NCBI RefSeq assembly: GCF_041690465.1
Contig: NZ_JAWLHG010000014.1
Location: 1 to 64,000, forward strand
Reading direction: 5' to 3'
Length of the DNA stretch: 64,000 nucleotides
DNA from: Falsiroseomonas sp041690465
GTDB lineage: Bacteria > Pseudomonadota > Alphaproteobacteria > Acetobacterales > Acetobacteraceae
A program made the translations under genes and the position numbers. Under the pieces are notes generated by a model. It ran no database searches. It was not told where the DNA came from and saw nothing but the letters and a program-made list of their open reading frames with translations. Within the stretch, counting starts at the first letter, position 1, and each line of letters opens with the position of its first letter. Of the stretch, positions 8,473-18,584 are shown in pieces.

Positions 8473-9039
8473 CCGAACCGCCTTGCCGGCCTGATAGACG
8501 CGCTTGACAGCGCCCCGTGGGGGGTCGCGTCGGGGCGACGCCTGCCGCGCTGCGAATGCGCCGCCCCGCCCCTGTACACGCCGGAGGAGCGGGTGCGGCG
8601 CGACGCCTCGCCCTGGACCATGGTCCAGGGCGTGCTGGCGCCGCTGCAGTTCCTGGTCTTCCTGGTCAGCCTCGGCCTGGTGCTGAACTACCTGGCCACC
8701 GGCGAGGGGCTTGCCGCCGCCACCGCCTCCGTCGTGGTGAAGACGCTGGTGCTCTACACCATCATGGTCACCGGCTGCATCTGGGAGAAGCAGGTGTTCG
8801 GCCGCTGGCTGTTCGCACCGGCCTTCTTCTGGGAAGACGTGTTCAGCATGCTGGTGCTGGCGCTGCACACCGCCTATCTGGCCGCGGTGGCCACCGGCTT
8901 CGGCGACGCGCACGGCCAGATGCTGCTGGCGCTCGCGGCTTATGCCGCCTACGTCGTCAACGCAGCGCAGTTCGTGATGAAGCTTCGCGCGGCCCGGCGG
9001 CAGGAAACCTCCTCGATGTCCGGGCTGTCGGCCGCATGA
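8464..9039 (+). CDS. bchF: 2-vinyl bacteriochlorophyllide hydratase
   Basis: BchF hydrates the C3 vinyl group on the way to bacteriochlorophyll a. The 191-residue membrane protein contains the family signature LYTPEERVRRDASPWTMVQG near residue 38, then four hydrophobic segments with WEKQVFGRWLFAPAFFWEDV. The ATG at 8464 is the best start seen; an in-frame TTG at 8443 is also open. It begins the bchFNBHLM-lhaA-puh operon and overlaps bchN by four bases. Confidence 0.94.
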   Translation: MLTPNRLAGLIDALDSAPWGVASGRRLPRCECAAPPLYTPEERVRRDASPWTMVQGVLAPLQFLVFLVSLGLVLNYLATGEGLAAATASVVVKTLVLYTIMVTGCIWEKQVFGRWLFAPAFFWEDVFSMLVLALHTAYLAAVATGFGDAHGQMLLALAAYAAYVVNAAQFVMKLRAARRQETSSMSGLSAA

Positions 9040-10310
9040 GCCTGGCAGCTGTCCCCGCCGGCGGCTGCGCGACCGCGCCGGTGCTGCGCGAGCGGGGGCA
9101 GCATGAGGTGTTCTGCGGCCTTACCGGCATTGTCTGGTTGCATCGCAAGATCCAGGACGCGTTCTTCCTGGTGGTCGGCAGCCGCACCTGTGCGCATCTG
9201 CTGCAATCGGCCGCCGGCGTGATGATCTTCGCCGAGCCGCGCTTCGCCACCGCGATCATCGACGAGCGCGACCTGGCGGGCCTCGCCGACTGCAACGCCG
9301 AGCTCGACCGCGTGGTGACGCGCCTGCTGGAACGGCGCCCCGAAATCAGGCTGCTGTTCCTGGTCGGCTCCTGCCCGTCGGAGGTCATTAAGCTTGACCT
9401 CTCCCGTGCAGCGCAGCGCCTGTCCCAGCGCTTCACCCCCTCGGTGCGGGTGCTGAACTACTCCGGCAGCGGCATCGAGACGACCTTCACCCAGGGCGAG
9501 GATACTTGCCTCGCCTCGCTGGTGCCGGAGATGCCCGCCGAGCTTGGCAGCGCGCGCTCGCTGCTCGTCGTCGGCGCCTTGGCGGAGGTGGTCGAGGACC
9601 AGATGCTGCGCCATTTCGCGGCGCTCGGCGTTGGTCCGGTGCGCTTCCTCCCCGGCCGGACGGCGGCGGAGCTGGCGCCGATCGGGCCGGGCACCCGCTT
9701 CCTGCTGGCACAGCCATTCCTCGGCGACACCGCACGGCTGCTGGAATCGCGTGGCGCGACTCGCATCGCGGCACCCTTTCCGCTCGGCGCCGAGGGCACC
9801 ACGCTTTGGCTGCGCGCCGCCGCCGAGACCTGGGGCTGCGACGAGGCACGCATCCGCGCAGTCACCGAACCCGGCGAGGCGCGTGCCCGCGCCGCGCTGT
9901 CCCGCCATCGCGAGCAGCTTGCTGGCCGCAGCATCTTCTTCTTCCCCGACAGCCAGCTGGAAATCCCGCTGGCGCGCTTCCTCGCGCGCGAGCTGGGCAT
10001 GCGGCCCATCGAAGTCGGCACGCCCTATCTGCATCGCCAGATCATGGCGGAGGAGCTCGCGCTGCTGCCCGAAGGCACGCGGCTTTCCGAAGGCCAGCAT
10101 GTGGACCGCCAGCTCGACCGCTGCCGCGCGGCGCAGCCGGACCTGACAGTCTGCGGCCTCGGCCTCGCCAATCCGCTGGAGGCGGAAGGCTTTGCGACCA
10201 AGTGGTCCATCGAGCTCGTGTTCACCCCCATCCAGGGCTACGACCAGGCGGGTGACCTTGCCGGCCTTTTCGCGCGGCCGCTGGTGCGTCGCACCAGGCT
10301 GGAGGTCTAG
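9036..10310 (+). CDS. bchN: Dark-operative protochlorophyllide reductase, N subunit
   Basis: BchN and BchB form the NifDK-like catalytic component that reduces ring D of protochlorophyllide without light. The 424-residue product keeps the three cluster cysteines Cys27 (EVFCGLTG), Cys52 (SRTCAH) and Cys113 (VGSCPSEVIKLD), at positions equivalent to the known BchN ligands. It starts with an ATGA overlap on bchF and is followed 3 bp later by bchB. Confidence 0.96.
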   Translation: MSLAAVPAGGCATAPVLRERGQHEVFCGLTGIVWLHRKIQDAFFLVVGSRTCAHLLQSAAGVMIFAEPRFATAIIDERDLAGLADCNAELDRVVTRLLERRPEIRLLFLVGSCPSEVIKLDLSRAAQRLSQRFTPSVRVLNYSGSGIETTFTQGEDTCLASLVPEMPAELGSARSLLVVGALAEVVEDQMLRHFAALGVGPVRFLPGRTAAELAPIGPGTRFLLAQPFLGDTARLLESRGATRIAAPFPLGAEGTTLWLRAAAETWGCDEARIRAVTEPGEARARAALSRHREQLAGRSIFFFPDSQLEIPLARFLARELGMRPIEVGTPYLHRQIMAEELALLPEGTRLSEGQHVDRQLDRCRAAQPDLTVCGLGLANPLEAEGFATKWSIELVFTPIQGYDQAGDLAGLFARPLVRRTRLEV

Positions 10311-10313
10311 GCC

Positions 10314-11912
10314 ATGCAGCTCTCGGTCTGGACCTATGAGGGGCCGCCGCATGTGGGAGCGATGCGCATCGCCACCGCGATGCGGGGCGTGCACTACGTG
10401 CTGCACGCGCCGCAGGGCGACACCTATGCGGACCTGCTGTTCACCATGATCGAGCGGCGCGCGGCGCGGCCGCCAGTGACCTACACCACCTTCCAGGCGC
10501 GCGACCTCGGCGGCGACACCGCTGAGCTGTTCAGGACGGCGGCGCGCGAGGCCTATGAGCGCTTCAAGCCGCAGGCGATGCTGGTCGGCGCCTCCTGCAC
10601 GGCGGAGCTGATCCAGGACGATCCGGGCGGCCTGGCGAAGACGCTCGGCCTGCCCATCCCGGTGGTGCCGCTCGAGCTGCCGTCCTACCAGCGCAAGGAG
10701 AATTGGGGCGCCGCCGAAACCTTCTACCAGCTCGTCCGCGCATGCGCCGGCCCACAAGTTCCCGCGCCAGGCACGCAGCGGGCGCCCCGGGCGCCGGGCG
10801 TCGCGCCGCGGTGCAACCTGCTTGGCCCCACCGCGCTCGGCTTCCGCCATCGCGACGACGTCGTCGAGGTGTGCAAGCTGATCGAGGCGATGGGGATCGA
10901 GGTCTCGGTGGTCGCGCCGCTCGGCGCCACGCCGGCGGATCTCGCCCGGCTCGGCGAGGCCGATTTCAACGTCGTGCTGTATCCCGAGATCGCCGGCCTG
11001 GCCGTCGCCTGGCTGAAGCGCAGCTTCGGCCAGCCCTGCACCACCACGGTGCCGATCGGCGTCGGCGCAACGCGGCGCTTCTGCGCCGAGGTTGCGACGC
11101 TCGCCGGCCTCGCGCTGCCCGTGGAGGATCCCACGCTGCGGCTGCCCTGGTACTCGCGCTCGGTGGACAGCACCTATCTCACTGGCAAGCGCGTCTTCGT
11201 CTTCGGCGATGCCACGCATGCCGTCGCCGCGGCCAAGGTCGCCGCCTCCGAATTCGCCTTCGAGGTGGTGGGGCTGGGCACCTACAGCCGCGAATTCGCC
11301 CGCGAGGTTCGCGAAGCCGCGCGCGCCTTCGGGATCGAGCCGCTGATCACCGACGACTACCTGGAGGTCGAGCAGGCGATCGCCGCGCTGCAGCCCGAGC
11401 TCGTGCTGGGCACGCAGATGGAACGCCACATCGCCAAGCGGCTCGGCATTCCCTGCGCGGTGATCTCGGCGCCGGTGCATGTGCAGGACTTCCCGGCCCG
11501 CCACTCGCCGCAGATGGGCATCGAGGGTGCGAACGTCCTGTTCGACACCTGGGTCCATCCGCTGATGATGGGGCTGGAGGAACATCTGCTGGCGATGTTC
11601 CGCGACGATTTCGAGTTCAATGACGGCGCCGTGCCATCCCACCTCGGGTCGGGAAAGCAGGCGCAGACCGAGATGGGCATTGGGGCGGCGCCCGCCGCGC
11701 CGTCCGTGCCCGCGCCCGCGGTGGTGACTCCCCACGCCACCGCGGGCGACCCTATCCGATGGGGAACGGATGCGGAGCAGGAGCTGAGGAAGATCCCCTT
11801 CTTCGTGCGCGGCAAGGCCCGGCGCAACACGGAGCGCTTCGCGCAGGAGCGCGGCATCGGCGTGATCACGCTCGAGACCCTCTATGATGCCAAAGCCCAT
11901 TTCTCCCGCTGA
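10314..11912 (+). CDS. bchB: Dark-operative protochlorophyllide reductase, B subunit
   Basis: This 532-residue NifK-like subunit completes the [4Fe-4S] NB-cluster and binds protochlorophyllide. Asp36 (APQGDTYADLL), the unusual aspartate cluster ligand, and Cys95 (VGASCTAELIQDDPG) are both present at the positions known from Rhodobacter. The C-terminal light-independent reductase domain is intact (RRNTERFAQERGIGVITLET). It is separated from bchN by 3 bp and from bchH by 10 bp. Confidence 0.96.
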   Translation: MQLSVWTYEGPPHVGAMRIATAMRGVHYVLHAPQGDTYADLLFTMIERRAARPPVTYTTFQARDLGGDTAELFRTAAREAYERFKPQAMLVGASCTAELIQDDPGGLAKTLGLPIPVVPLELPSYQRKENWGAAETFYQLVRACAGPQVPAPGTQRAPRAPGVAPRCNLLGPTALGFRHRDDVVEVCKLIEAMGIEVSVVAPLGATPADLARLGEADFNVVLYPEIAGLAVAWLKRSFGQPCTTTVPIGVGATRRFCAEVATLAGLALPVEDPTLRLPWYSRSVDSTYLTGKRVFVFGDATHAVAAAKVAASEFAFEVVGLGTYSREFAREVREAARAFGIEPLITDDYLEVEQAIAALQPELVLGTQMERHIAKRLGIPCAVISAPVHVQDFPARHSPQMGIEGANVLFDTWVHPLMMGLEEHLLAMFRDDFEFNDGAVPSHLGSGKQAQTEMGIGAAPAAPSVPAPAVVTPHATAGDPIRWGTDAEQELRKIPFFVRGKARRNTERFAQERGIGVITLETLYDAKAHFSR

Positions 11913-11922
11913 GGGCGCGCCG

Positions 11923-14900
11923 ATGCGCGTCACCATCGTGACCATGGACAGCCACCTGGCGGGCGCGATGCTGCTGGCGCGCGGCGATCTCCGGCGGGAG
12001 ATCCCGGGGCTTGAGCTCAGCGTGCACGCCGCCGATGAGTGGGCAAGCGACGAGGCCGCGCTGGCAGCCTGCAAGGCCGATATCGCACGCGCCGATATCG
12101 TCATCGCCACCATGCTGTTCCTGGAGGACCACATCGGTGCGGTGCTTCCCGCGCTCGCCGCGCGGCGCGATACCTGCGACGCCATGGTCTGCATGCTCTC
12201 CGCCGGCGAGGTGATGAAGCTCACGCGCATCGGCCGCTTCGACATGGGCGCCGAGGCCAGCGGGATCATGGGCCTGCTGAAGAAGCTGCGCGGCGCGAAG
12301 AAGGGCGGTGCCTCCTCCGGGCAGAAGCAGATGCGCATGCTGCGCGAATTGCCGCGGCTGCTGCGCTTCATACCCGGCACCGCACAGGATGTGCGCGCCT
12401 ATTTCCTTGCGCTGCAATACTGGCTCGCCGGCAGCCGCGTGAACCTGGCGAACATGGTGCGCCTGCTGGTCAACCGCTACGCCGCCGGGCCGCGCCAGGC
12501 GCTGGCCGGCTCGTTGAAGGTGGCGCCGCCCGAACACTACCCTGATGTCGGCCTCTACCATCCGCGCATGACCGGACGCGTGGGCGAACGGCTGGACCAG
12601 CTTCCGCACGGCGGACGCTCCGGGACGGTCGGGTTGCTGATCATGCGCAGCTACGTGTTGGCGGGCAACGCGGCGCATTATGACGGCGTGATCGCGGCGC
12701 TGGAATCGCGCGGGCTCCGGGTGATCCCGGCCTTCGCCAGCGGCCTCGACAACCGCCCCGCCATCGAGCGCTTCTTCATGAAGGACGGCGTGCCGGCGGT
12801 GGATGCCGTGGTCTCGCTCACCGGCTTCTCGCTGGTCGGCGGCCCCGCCTACAATGATGCGCGCGCCGCCGAGGAGCTGCTGGCGCAGCTCGACGTGCCC
12901 TACATCAGCGCGCACCCGCTCGAGTTCCAGACGATGCGCCAGTGGCAGGCCGACCCGCGCGGGCTGCTGCCGGTGGAGGCGACGATGATGGTCGCCATCC
13001 CGGAGCTCGATGGCGGCATCTGGCCCATGACCTATGGCGGCCGCTGCGGCGCGGATGCCACCGGCAAGACCTGCCCCGGCTGCGACGGCGTCAGCTGTCA
13101 GCGCGACATGCGCCCGCATCCCGAGCGCACCGACCGCCTGGCGGAGCGCGTCGCCCGCCTCGTCGCGCTGCGCCGCTCGCAGCGGCGCGAGCGCAAAGTC
13201 GCGATGGTGCTGTTCAGCTTTCCCCCGAATGCCGGCAACATCGGCACCGCCGCCTATCTCGGCGTCTTCGAATCGCTGCTCAACACGCTGCGCGCGATGG
13301 ATGCCGCCGGCTATGCGGTGGAGGTGCCGGAGAGCGTGGACGCGCTGCGCGACCGCGTGCTGCATGGCAACGCGGCGCAGTTTGGCGCGATCGCGAATGT
13401 CGCCGCGCGCATCAGCGCCGACGACCATGTCCGGCGCGAGCCCTACCTGGCCGACATCGAGCGGCAATGGGGCCCGGCGCCGGGCCGCGCGCAATCGGAT
13501 GGCGCAAGCATCCATGTGCTCGGTGCGCGCTTCGGCAACGTCTTCATCGGCATCCAGCCCGGCTTTGGCTGGGAGGGCGACCCGATGCGGCTGCTGTTCG
13601 AACGCGGGTTCGCGCCGACGCATGCCTTCAGCGCCTTCTATCGCTGGATCCGCGAGGATTTCGGTGCCCATGCCGTGCTGCATTTCGGCACCCATGGCGC
13701 GCTGGAGTTCATGCCGGGCAAGCAGGCCGGCCTCTCGGCCGAGTGTTGGCCGGACCGGCTGATCGGCGTGCTCCCCAACTTCTATCTCTACGCCTCCAAC
13801 AACCCGTCGGAGGGCATGCTCGCCAAGCGGCGCGCGGGTGCGGCGCTGATCTCCTACCTGACGCCGCCGGTTGCGAATGCCGGGCTGTATCGCGGCCTGC
13901 TGGACCTGAAGGCGTCGCTCGACCGCTGGCGCGGGCTCGATCCCGCCTGCGATCCGGGCGTGCGGCAAGCGCTGGCGGAGCTGGTGCAGGCGCAGGCCGC
14001 GGCGGTGGATCTGGCGCCGGCCGAACCCGCCTGGCCGGCCGGGGAATTGCAGGGCCGCGTGTTGAAGCTCACCGAGGCGCTGCTCGAACTGGAGTACACG
14101 CTGATCCCGCACGGCCTGCACGTGATCGGCGAGGTGCTGACGCGCCAGCAGCGTGGCGAGACGCTCGACGCCGCCGGCGTGACGGATGCCGCAGAGCGCG
14201 CGCGGCTCGATGCGCTGCTCGCCAGCGATCCGGAACTGCCGGCGATCCTGCATGCGCTTGATGGCGGCTACATCCGCCCCGCGCCTGGCGGCGACCTTCT
14301 GCGCACCACCGCGGTGCTGCCGACCGGGCGCAACCTGCACGGCTTCGACCCCTTCAAGATCCCCTCCGCCTTCGCCGTGCAGGACGGCGCCCGCCAGGCG
14401 GACCGGCTGCTGGCGCGGCATCGGGAGGAAGCGGGCAGCCTGCCGGAGACGGTCGCGATCGTCCTCTGGGGCACCGACAACCTGAAGACCGAGGGCGGTC
14501 CGATCGCCCAGGCGCTGTGGCTGATGGGCGCGGAGCCGCGGCACGACAGCTACGGCCGCGTCACCGGCGCGAAGCTCATCCCGCTGGAGCGGCTCGGCCG
14601 GCCGCGGGTGGACGTGATGGTCACGCTCTCCGGCATCTTCCGCGACCTGTTGCCGCTGCAGACGAAGCTGCTGGCGGAAGCCGCGCTGCTCGCCGCCGAG
14701 GCGGACGAGCCGACGGCCGAGAACTTCATCCGCAAGCACGCGCTGGCCTATCAGGCGCAGCATGGCGGCGAGATCGCGCAAGCGGCGCTGCGGGTCTTCG
14801 GCAATGCCGAGGGCGCCTACGGCTCCAACGTCAACGGCATGATCGACGCCGGCGTCTGGACCGATGAGGACGAGCTCGCCGAGACCTATGTCCGCCGCAA

Positions 14901-15522
14901 GGGCTTCGCCTATGGCGTGGACGGCAAGCCGGCCCGCCAGGACAAGGTGCTCACGCATCTCCTGGGAAGCGTCGAGGTGACCTACCAGAACCTCGACAGC
15001 GTGGAGGTCGGGCTGACCAGCATCGACCAGTATTTCGATACGCTCGGTGGCATCAGCCGCGCCGTCCGCCGCGCCCGCAACGGCGCCGAGGCCGCGGTCT
15101 ATGTCGGCGACCAGACGCGCGGCGAGGGCACCATCCGCACCGTGGCCGAGCAGGTTGCGCTGGAAACCCGGACCCGCGCGCTCAATCCCAAATGGTTCGA
15201 GGCGCTGCTCGCCCATGGCTACGAGGGTGTGCGGCAGATCGAGGCGCAGGTCACCAACACCATGGGCTGGTCGGCCACCACCGGCCAGGTCGCCCCCTGG
15301 ATCTACCAGCAGCTGGCGCAGACCTACATGCTCGACGCCGAGATGCGCGCCCGGCTGGCGAAGCTCAATCCGACCGCCTCGGTCCGCATCGCGAATCGCC
15401 TGATCGAGGCGCATGAGCGCAGTTACTGGCAGCCCAGCGAAGACACGATCGAGGCCCTCCGCCGCGCTGGCGAGGAACTCGAGGACAGCCTTGAAGGCAT
15501 TGCCGTGGAGATGGCCGCGTGA
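11923..15522 (+). CDS. bchH: Magnesium chelatase subunit H
   Basis: BchH is the large porphyrin-binding subunit that, with BchI and BchD, inserts Mg2+ into protoporphyrin IX. It is 1199 residues from the ATG at 11923, which has GAGGG about 8 bp upstream; an upstream in-frame ATG at 11884 lies inside bchB. The cobaltochelatase/CobN-type core is clear (HFGTHGALEFMPGKQAGLSA, then LWGTDNLKTEGGPIAQALWL and AEGAYGSNVNGMID). The stop overlaps the bchL GTG start. Confidence 0.97.
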   Translation: MRVTIVTMDSHLAGAMLLARGDLRREIPGLELSVHAADEWASDEAALAACKADIARADIVIATMLFLEDHIGAVLPALAARRDTCDAMVCMLSAGEVMKLTRIGRFDMGAEASGIMGLLKKLRGAKKGGASSGQKQMRMLRELPRLLRFIPGTAQDVRAYFLALQYWLAGSRVNLANMVRLLVNRYAAGPRQALAGSLKVAPPEHYPDVGLYHPRMTGRVGERLDQLPHGGRSGTVGLLIMRSYVLAGNAAHYDGVIAALESRGLRVIPAFASGLDNRPAIERFFMKDGVPAVDAVVSLTGFSLVGGPAYNDARAAEELLAQLDVPYISAHPLEFQTMRQWQADPRGLLPVEATMMVAIPELDGGIWPMTYGGRCGADATGKTCPGCDGVSCQRDMRPHPERTDRLAERVARLVALRRSQRRERKVAMVLFSFPPNAGNIGTAAYLGVFESLLNTLRAMDAAGYAVEVPESVDALRDRVLHGNAAQFGAIANVAARISADDHVRREPYLADIERQWGPAPGRAQSDGASIHVLGARFGNVFIGIQPGFGWEGDPMRLLFERGFAPTHAFSAFYRWIREDFGAHAVLHFGTHGALEFMPGKQAGLSAECWPDRLIGVLPNFYLYASNNPSEGMLAKRRAGAALISYLTPPVANAGLYRGLLDLKASLDRWRGLDPACDPGVRQALAELVQAQAAAVDLAPAEPAWPAGELQGRVLKLTEALLELEYTLIPHGLHVIGEVLTRQQRGETLDAAGVTDAAERARLDALLASDPELPAILHALDGGYIRPAPGGDLLRTTAVLPTGRNLHGFDPFKIPSAFAVQDGARQADRLLARHREEAGSLPETVAIVLWGTDNLKTEGGPIAQALWLMGAEPRHDSYGRVTGAKLIPLERLGRPRVDVMVTLSGIFRDLLPLQTKLLAEAALLAAEADEPTAENFIRKHALAYQAQHGGEIAQAALRVFGNAEGAYGSNVNGMIDAGVWTDEDELAETYVRRKGFAYGVDGKPARQDKVLTHLLGSVEVTYQNLDSVEVGLTSIDQYFDTLGGISRAVRRARNGAEAAVYVGDQTRGEGTIRTVAEQVALETRTRALNPKWFEALLAHGYEGVRQIEAQVTNTMGWSATTGQVAPWIYQQLAQTYMLDAEMRARLAKLNPTASVRIANRLIEAHERSYWQPSEDTIEALRRAGEELEDSLEGIAVEMAA

Positions 15523-16427
15523 CCGTGATCATGAGACCGCCGCCGAATTCCAGCGTCTCCCGCCTTGGGGATGGCGAGGGCAGCGTGCAGGTGCACGCCG
15601 ATCCCGCCGCCAAGATCGAGGGCGCCACCGTCTTCGCGGTCTATGGCAAGGGCGGCATCGGCAAGAGCACGACCAGCTCGAACCTTTCCGTCGCCTTCAG
15701 CAAGCTCGGCAAGCGCGTGCTGCAGATCGGCTGCGACCCCAAGCACGACAGCACGTTCACGCTGACCGGCCGGATGATCCCGACGGTCATCGACGTGCTG
15801 GATGGCGTCGGCTTCCACGCCGAGGAACTGCGGCCCGAGGATTTCGTCGTCGAAGGCTACAACGGCGTGCTCTGCGTCGAGGCAGGTGGTCCGCCGGCCG
15901 GCACCGGCTGCGGCGGCTACGTGGTCGGCCAGACGGTCAAGCTGCTCAAGGAGCACCACCTGCTCGAGGAGACGGACATCGTCATCTTCGACGTGCTGGG
16001 CGACGTGGTCTGCGGCGGCTTCGCGGCACCCCTGCTGCATGCCGACCGCGGCCTGATCGTCGCGGCGAATGATTTCGACAGCATCTTCGCGATGAACCGC
16101 ATCGTCTCCGCGATCAAGGCCAAGGCCGTCAACTACAACGTCCGGATCGGCGGCGTGATCGTCAACCGCTCGGACGACACCGACCAGATTGAGAAGTTCA
16201 ACGCCGCGACCGGCATGAAGACGCTGGCGCACTTCCCCAACCTCGACGCCATTCGCCGCTCTCGCCTGGCGAAGAAGAGCCTGTTCGAGATGGGTGACGC
16301 GCCGGAAATCGTCGCCGTACAGGACGAGTATCTCCGCCTCGCTGCATCGCTGCTGGCCGGCGTGACGCCGCTGGAGGCCACGCCGCTCAAGGACCGCGAC
16401 ATCTTCGACCTGCTGGGCTTCGACTGA
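15519..16427 (+). CDS. bchL: Dark-operative protochlorophyllide reductase, iron-sulfur ATPase L
   Basis: BchL is the NifH-like homodimeric ATPase that delivers electrons to BchNB. The 302-residue product has the P-loop YGKGGIGKST at residues 42-51, IGCDPKHDSTFTL, and the two cluster-binding cysteines in GTGCGGYVVG and GDVVCGGFAAPL. I take the GTG at 15519, forming a GTGA overlap with bchH; an in-frame ATG at 15531 is an alternative. bchM starts at 16427 in a TGATG junction. Confidence 0.97.
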   Translation: MTVIMRPPPNSSVSRLGDGEGSVQVHADPAAKIEGATVFAVYGKGGIGKSTTSSNLSVAFSKLGKRVLQIGCDPKHDSTFTLTGRMIPTVIDVLDGVGFHAEELRPEDFVVEGYNGVLCVEAGGPPAGTGCGGYVVGQTVKLLKEHHLLEETDIVIFDVLGDVVCGGFAAPLLHADRGLIVAANDFDSIFAMNRIVSAIKAKAVNYNVRIGGVIVNRSDDTDQIEKFNAATGMKTLAHFPNLDAIRRSRLAKKSLFEMGDAPEIVAVQDEYLRLAASLLAGVTPLEATPLKDRDIFDLLGFD

Positions 16428-17128
16428 TGCCGACCGCCAGCTACCAGGCACGCCGCGGCGAGCTGCACGAGTATTTCGACCGCACCGCGCTGCGGGCGTG
16501 GGAGCGACTGACCTCGGACGCGCCGGTCAGCGGAATCCGCGCCACGGTCCGTGCCGGTCGTGATGCGATGCGCGCGACGCTGCTCTCCTGGCTGCCGGCA
16601 GACATGACCGGCCTGCGCCTGCTCGATGCTGGCTGCGGCACCGGCGCGCTGGCGGTCGAGGCGGCGAAGCGCGGGGCGCAGGTGGTGGCGGTGGACATCG
16701 CGCCGGGTCTGGTCGCACTGGCGAAGGAGCGCGCGGGCGCCGAGCACGGCGTCGGCAGGGTGGAGTTCCTGGTCGGCGACATGTTCGACCCTGCGCTCGG
16801 CCGGTTCGACCATGTCGTCGCAATGGACAGCCTGATTCACTACCGGCCGGAGGATACGGTGCGCGTCCTGGCCGGCCTGGCTGCACGCACCGATGCCACC
16901 ATGGCCTTCACCTTCGCGCCGCGCACCGCACTGCTGAGCGCGATGCATGCGGCAGGGCGCTTCTTCCCGCGGGGCGACCGCGCGCCTGCCATCGTGCCGG
17001 TCGCCGACGCCTTGCTGCGCCGGCTGGTCGGGCGCGAACCCGACCTGTCGGGCTTTGCCGTCGGCCGCGACCGGCGGATCGCCAGTGGCTTCTACACTTC
17101 CCACGCGATGGAGCTCGCGCGGCGATGA
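16427..17128 (+). CDS. bchM: Magnesium protoporphyrin IX methyltransferase
   Basis: BchM methylates Mg-protoporphyrin IX at the C13 propionate using S-adenosylmethionine. The 233-residue product has motif I LLDAGCGTGALAVEAAKRGA and the acidic end of motif II, VVAVDIAPGLV, followed by DHVVAMDSLIHY. The position after bchL and before lhaA with four-base overlaps is the standard purple-bacterial order. Confidence 0.95.
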   Translation: MPTASYQARRGELHEYFDRTALRAWERLTSDAPVSGIRATVRAGRDAMRATLLSWLPADMTGLRLLDAGCGTGALAVEAAKRGAQVVAVDIAPGLVALAKERAGAEHGVGRVEFLVGDMFDPALGRFDHVVAMDSLIHYRPEDTVRVLAGLAARTDATMAFTFAPRTALLSAMHAAGRFFPRGDRAPAIVPVADALLRRLVGREPDLSGFAVGRDRRIASGFYTSHAMELARR

Positions 17129-18564
17129 ACCGGATCGAGGCACGCATGGCGCGGGTCTGGACGCGGGTGGGGAGCCACATGCTCCCCTTCGCGGACACCA
17201 CATCGGCCGAGGTGCCGATGTCCCGCCTGTTGCGCCTCTCGCTGTTCCAGATCTCCTGCGGAATGGTGGCGGTGCTGCTGATCGGCACGCTGAACCGCGT
17301 GATGATCGTGGAACTGCAGGTGTCGGCTGGCCTGGTCGCCAGCATGCTCGCACTGCCGCTCGTCTTCGCGCCGCTCCGGGCGTTGATCGGGTTCCGGTCC
17401 GACACCCACCGTTCGCTGCTCGGCTGGCGGCGCGTGCCGTATCTCTGGCTGGGCACCATCGTCCAGTTCTCCGGCCTGGCGATGATGCCCTTCGCGCTGA
17501 TCGTGCTTTCGGGCGATACCTGGGCGCCGGCCTGGGTGGCTCAGGTCGCGGCGGCCATCGCGTTCCTGCTCGTTGGCGCCGGGATGCACACGGTGCAGAC
17601 CGTCGGCCTGGCGCTCGCCAGCGACCTGGTGCCGCAGAAGGCGAAGCCGAACGTGGTGGCACTGCTCTCGCTGATGCTGCTCCTCGGGATGGTGCTCTCC
17701 GCCGTCATCTTCGGGCTGCTGCTCGCGGATTTCAGCCAGCTTCGCCTGATACAGGTGATTCAGGGCAGCGCCGCGGCGACGCTGGTTCTCAACTTCATCG
17801 CGCTGTGGAAGCAGGAGGCCCGCGATCCCTCTCGCACGCAGGGCCGGCAGCAGGGAGATCCCGGATTCCTGGAGAGCCTGCGGGCGCTGCAGGCGAGCGG
17901 GCCATGGAATCGTCGCCTGCTCGCGGCCGGGCTGGGTGCGGCGGGCTTCGCGATGCAGGATGTCCTGCTCGAGCCCTATGGCGGGCAGATCCTCGGGCTC
18001 GGCGTTGGCGCGACGACCGGGCTGACGGCGCTGCTGGCCGGCGGCGGGGCGGTCGGCTTCATCCTCGGCGCGCGCTGGCTGGGCAATGGCGCGGATGCGC
18101 ATCGCCTCACCGCCTACGGTGCCCTGGTCGGCGTTTTCGCCTTTGGCCTGGTGATTCTCTCCGGTCCGACCGGCTCGGTGGCAGCGTATGCCGCGGGCGC
18201 CCTGTTCATCGGCCTGGGCGGTGGGCTCTTCAGCCATGCCACGCTCACCTCCTGCATGCGCTTCGCGCCGCCCGGGCAGACCGGGCTTGCACTCGGCGTC
18301 TGGGGCGCGGTGCAGGCAACGGCGGCGGGGTCGGCAATCGCGGCCGGCGGAATCATCCGCGACCTGCTGCATGCGCTCGATACGCGGGGCGCGCTTGGCG
18401 AGGCGCTGTCCGGTCCCGCCACCGGATACGTCGCTGTCTACCTGATCGAGATTGTCCTGCTTTTCGCCACCTTGGCCGTGGTCGGTCCGCTCGTGCGTGG
18501 CACGGGCGCGTCCCGCACGCGACCGCAACCGGGCCCCGGCGTCGCCGGGTCCGCCCACGTCTGA
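17125..18564 (+). CDS. lhaA: LH1 assembly protein LhaA (PucC family)
   Basis: LhaA is a polytopic inner-membrane protein needed for LH1 assembly, upstream of puhA in most purple bacteria. The 479-residue product shows about 12 hydrophobic segments and PucC-family motifs LNRVMIVELQVSAGLVASML, FRSDTHRSLLGWRRVPYLWL and QDVLLEPYGGQILGL. It overlaps bchM by four bases and ends 20 bp before puhA. Confidence 0.93.
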   Translation: MNRIEARMARVWTRVGSHMLPFADTTSAEVPMSRLLRLSLFQISCGMVAVLLIGTLNRVMIVELQVSAGLVASMLALPLVFAPLRALIGFRSDTHRSLLGWRRVPYLWLGTIVQFSGLAMMPFALIVLSGDTWAPAWVAQVAAAIAFLLVGAGMHTVQTVGLALASDLVPQKAKPNVVALLSLMLLLGMVLSAVIFGLLLADFSQLRLIQVIQGSAAATLVLNFIALWKQEARDPSRTQGRQQGDPGFLESLRALQASGPWNRRLLAAGLGAAGFAMQDVLLEPYGGQILGLGVGATTGLTALLAGGGAVGFILGARWLGNGADAHRLTAYGALVGVFAFGLVILSGPTGSVAAYAAGALFIGLGGGLFSHATLTSCMRFAPPGQTGLALGVWGAVQATAAGSAIAAGGIIRDLLHALDTRGALGEALSGPATGYVAVYLIEIVLLFATLAVVGPLVRGTGASRTRPQPGPGVAGSAHV

Positions 18565-18584
18565 GGGATCAACGGAGGTCCGCC

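Noticed and set aside
8949..15414. Very long minus-strand frames (1143 and 1182 codons) opposite bchN, bchB and bchH
   Set aside because: They are antisense shadows caused by high GC at third codon positions; products are Arg/Gln/His-rich without domains.
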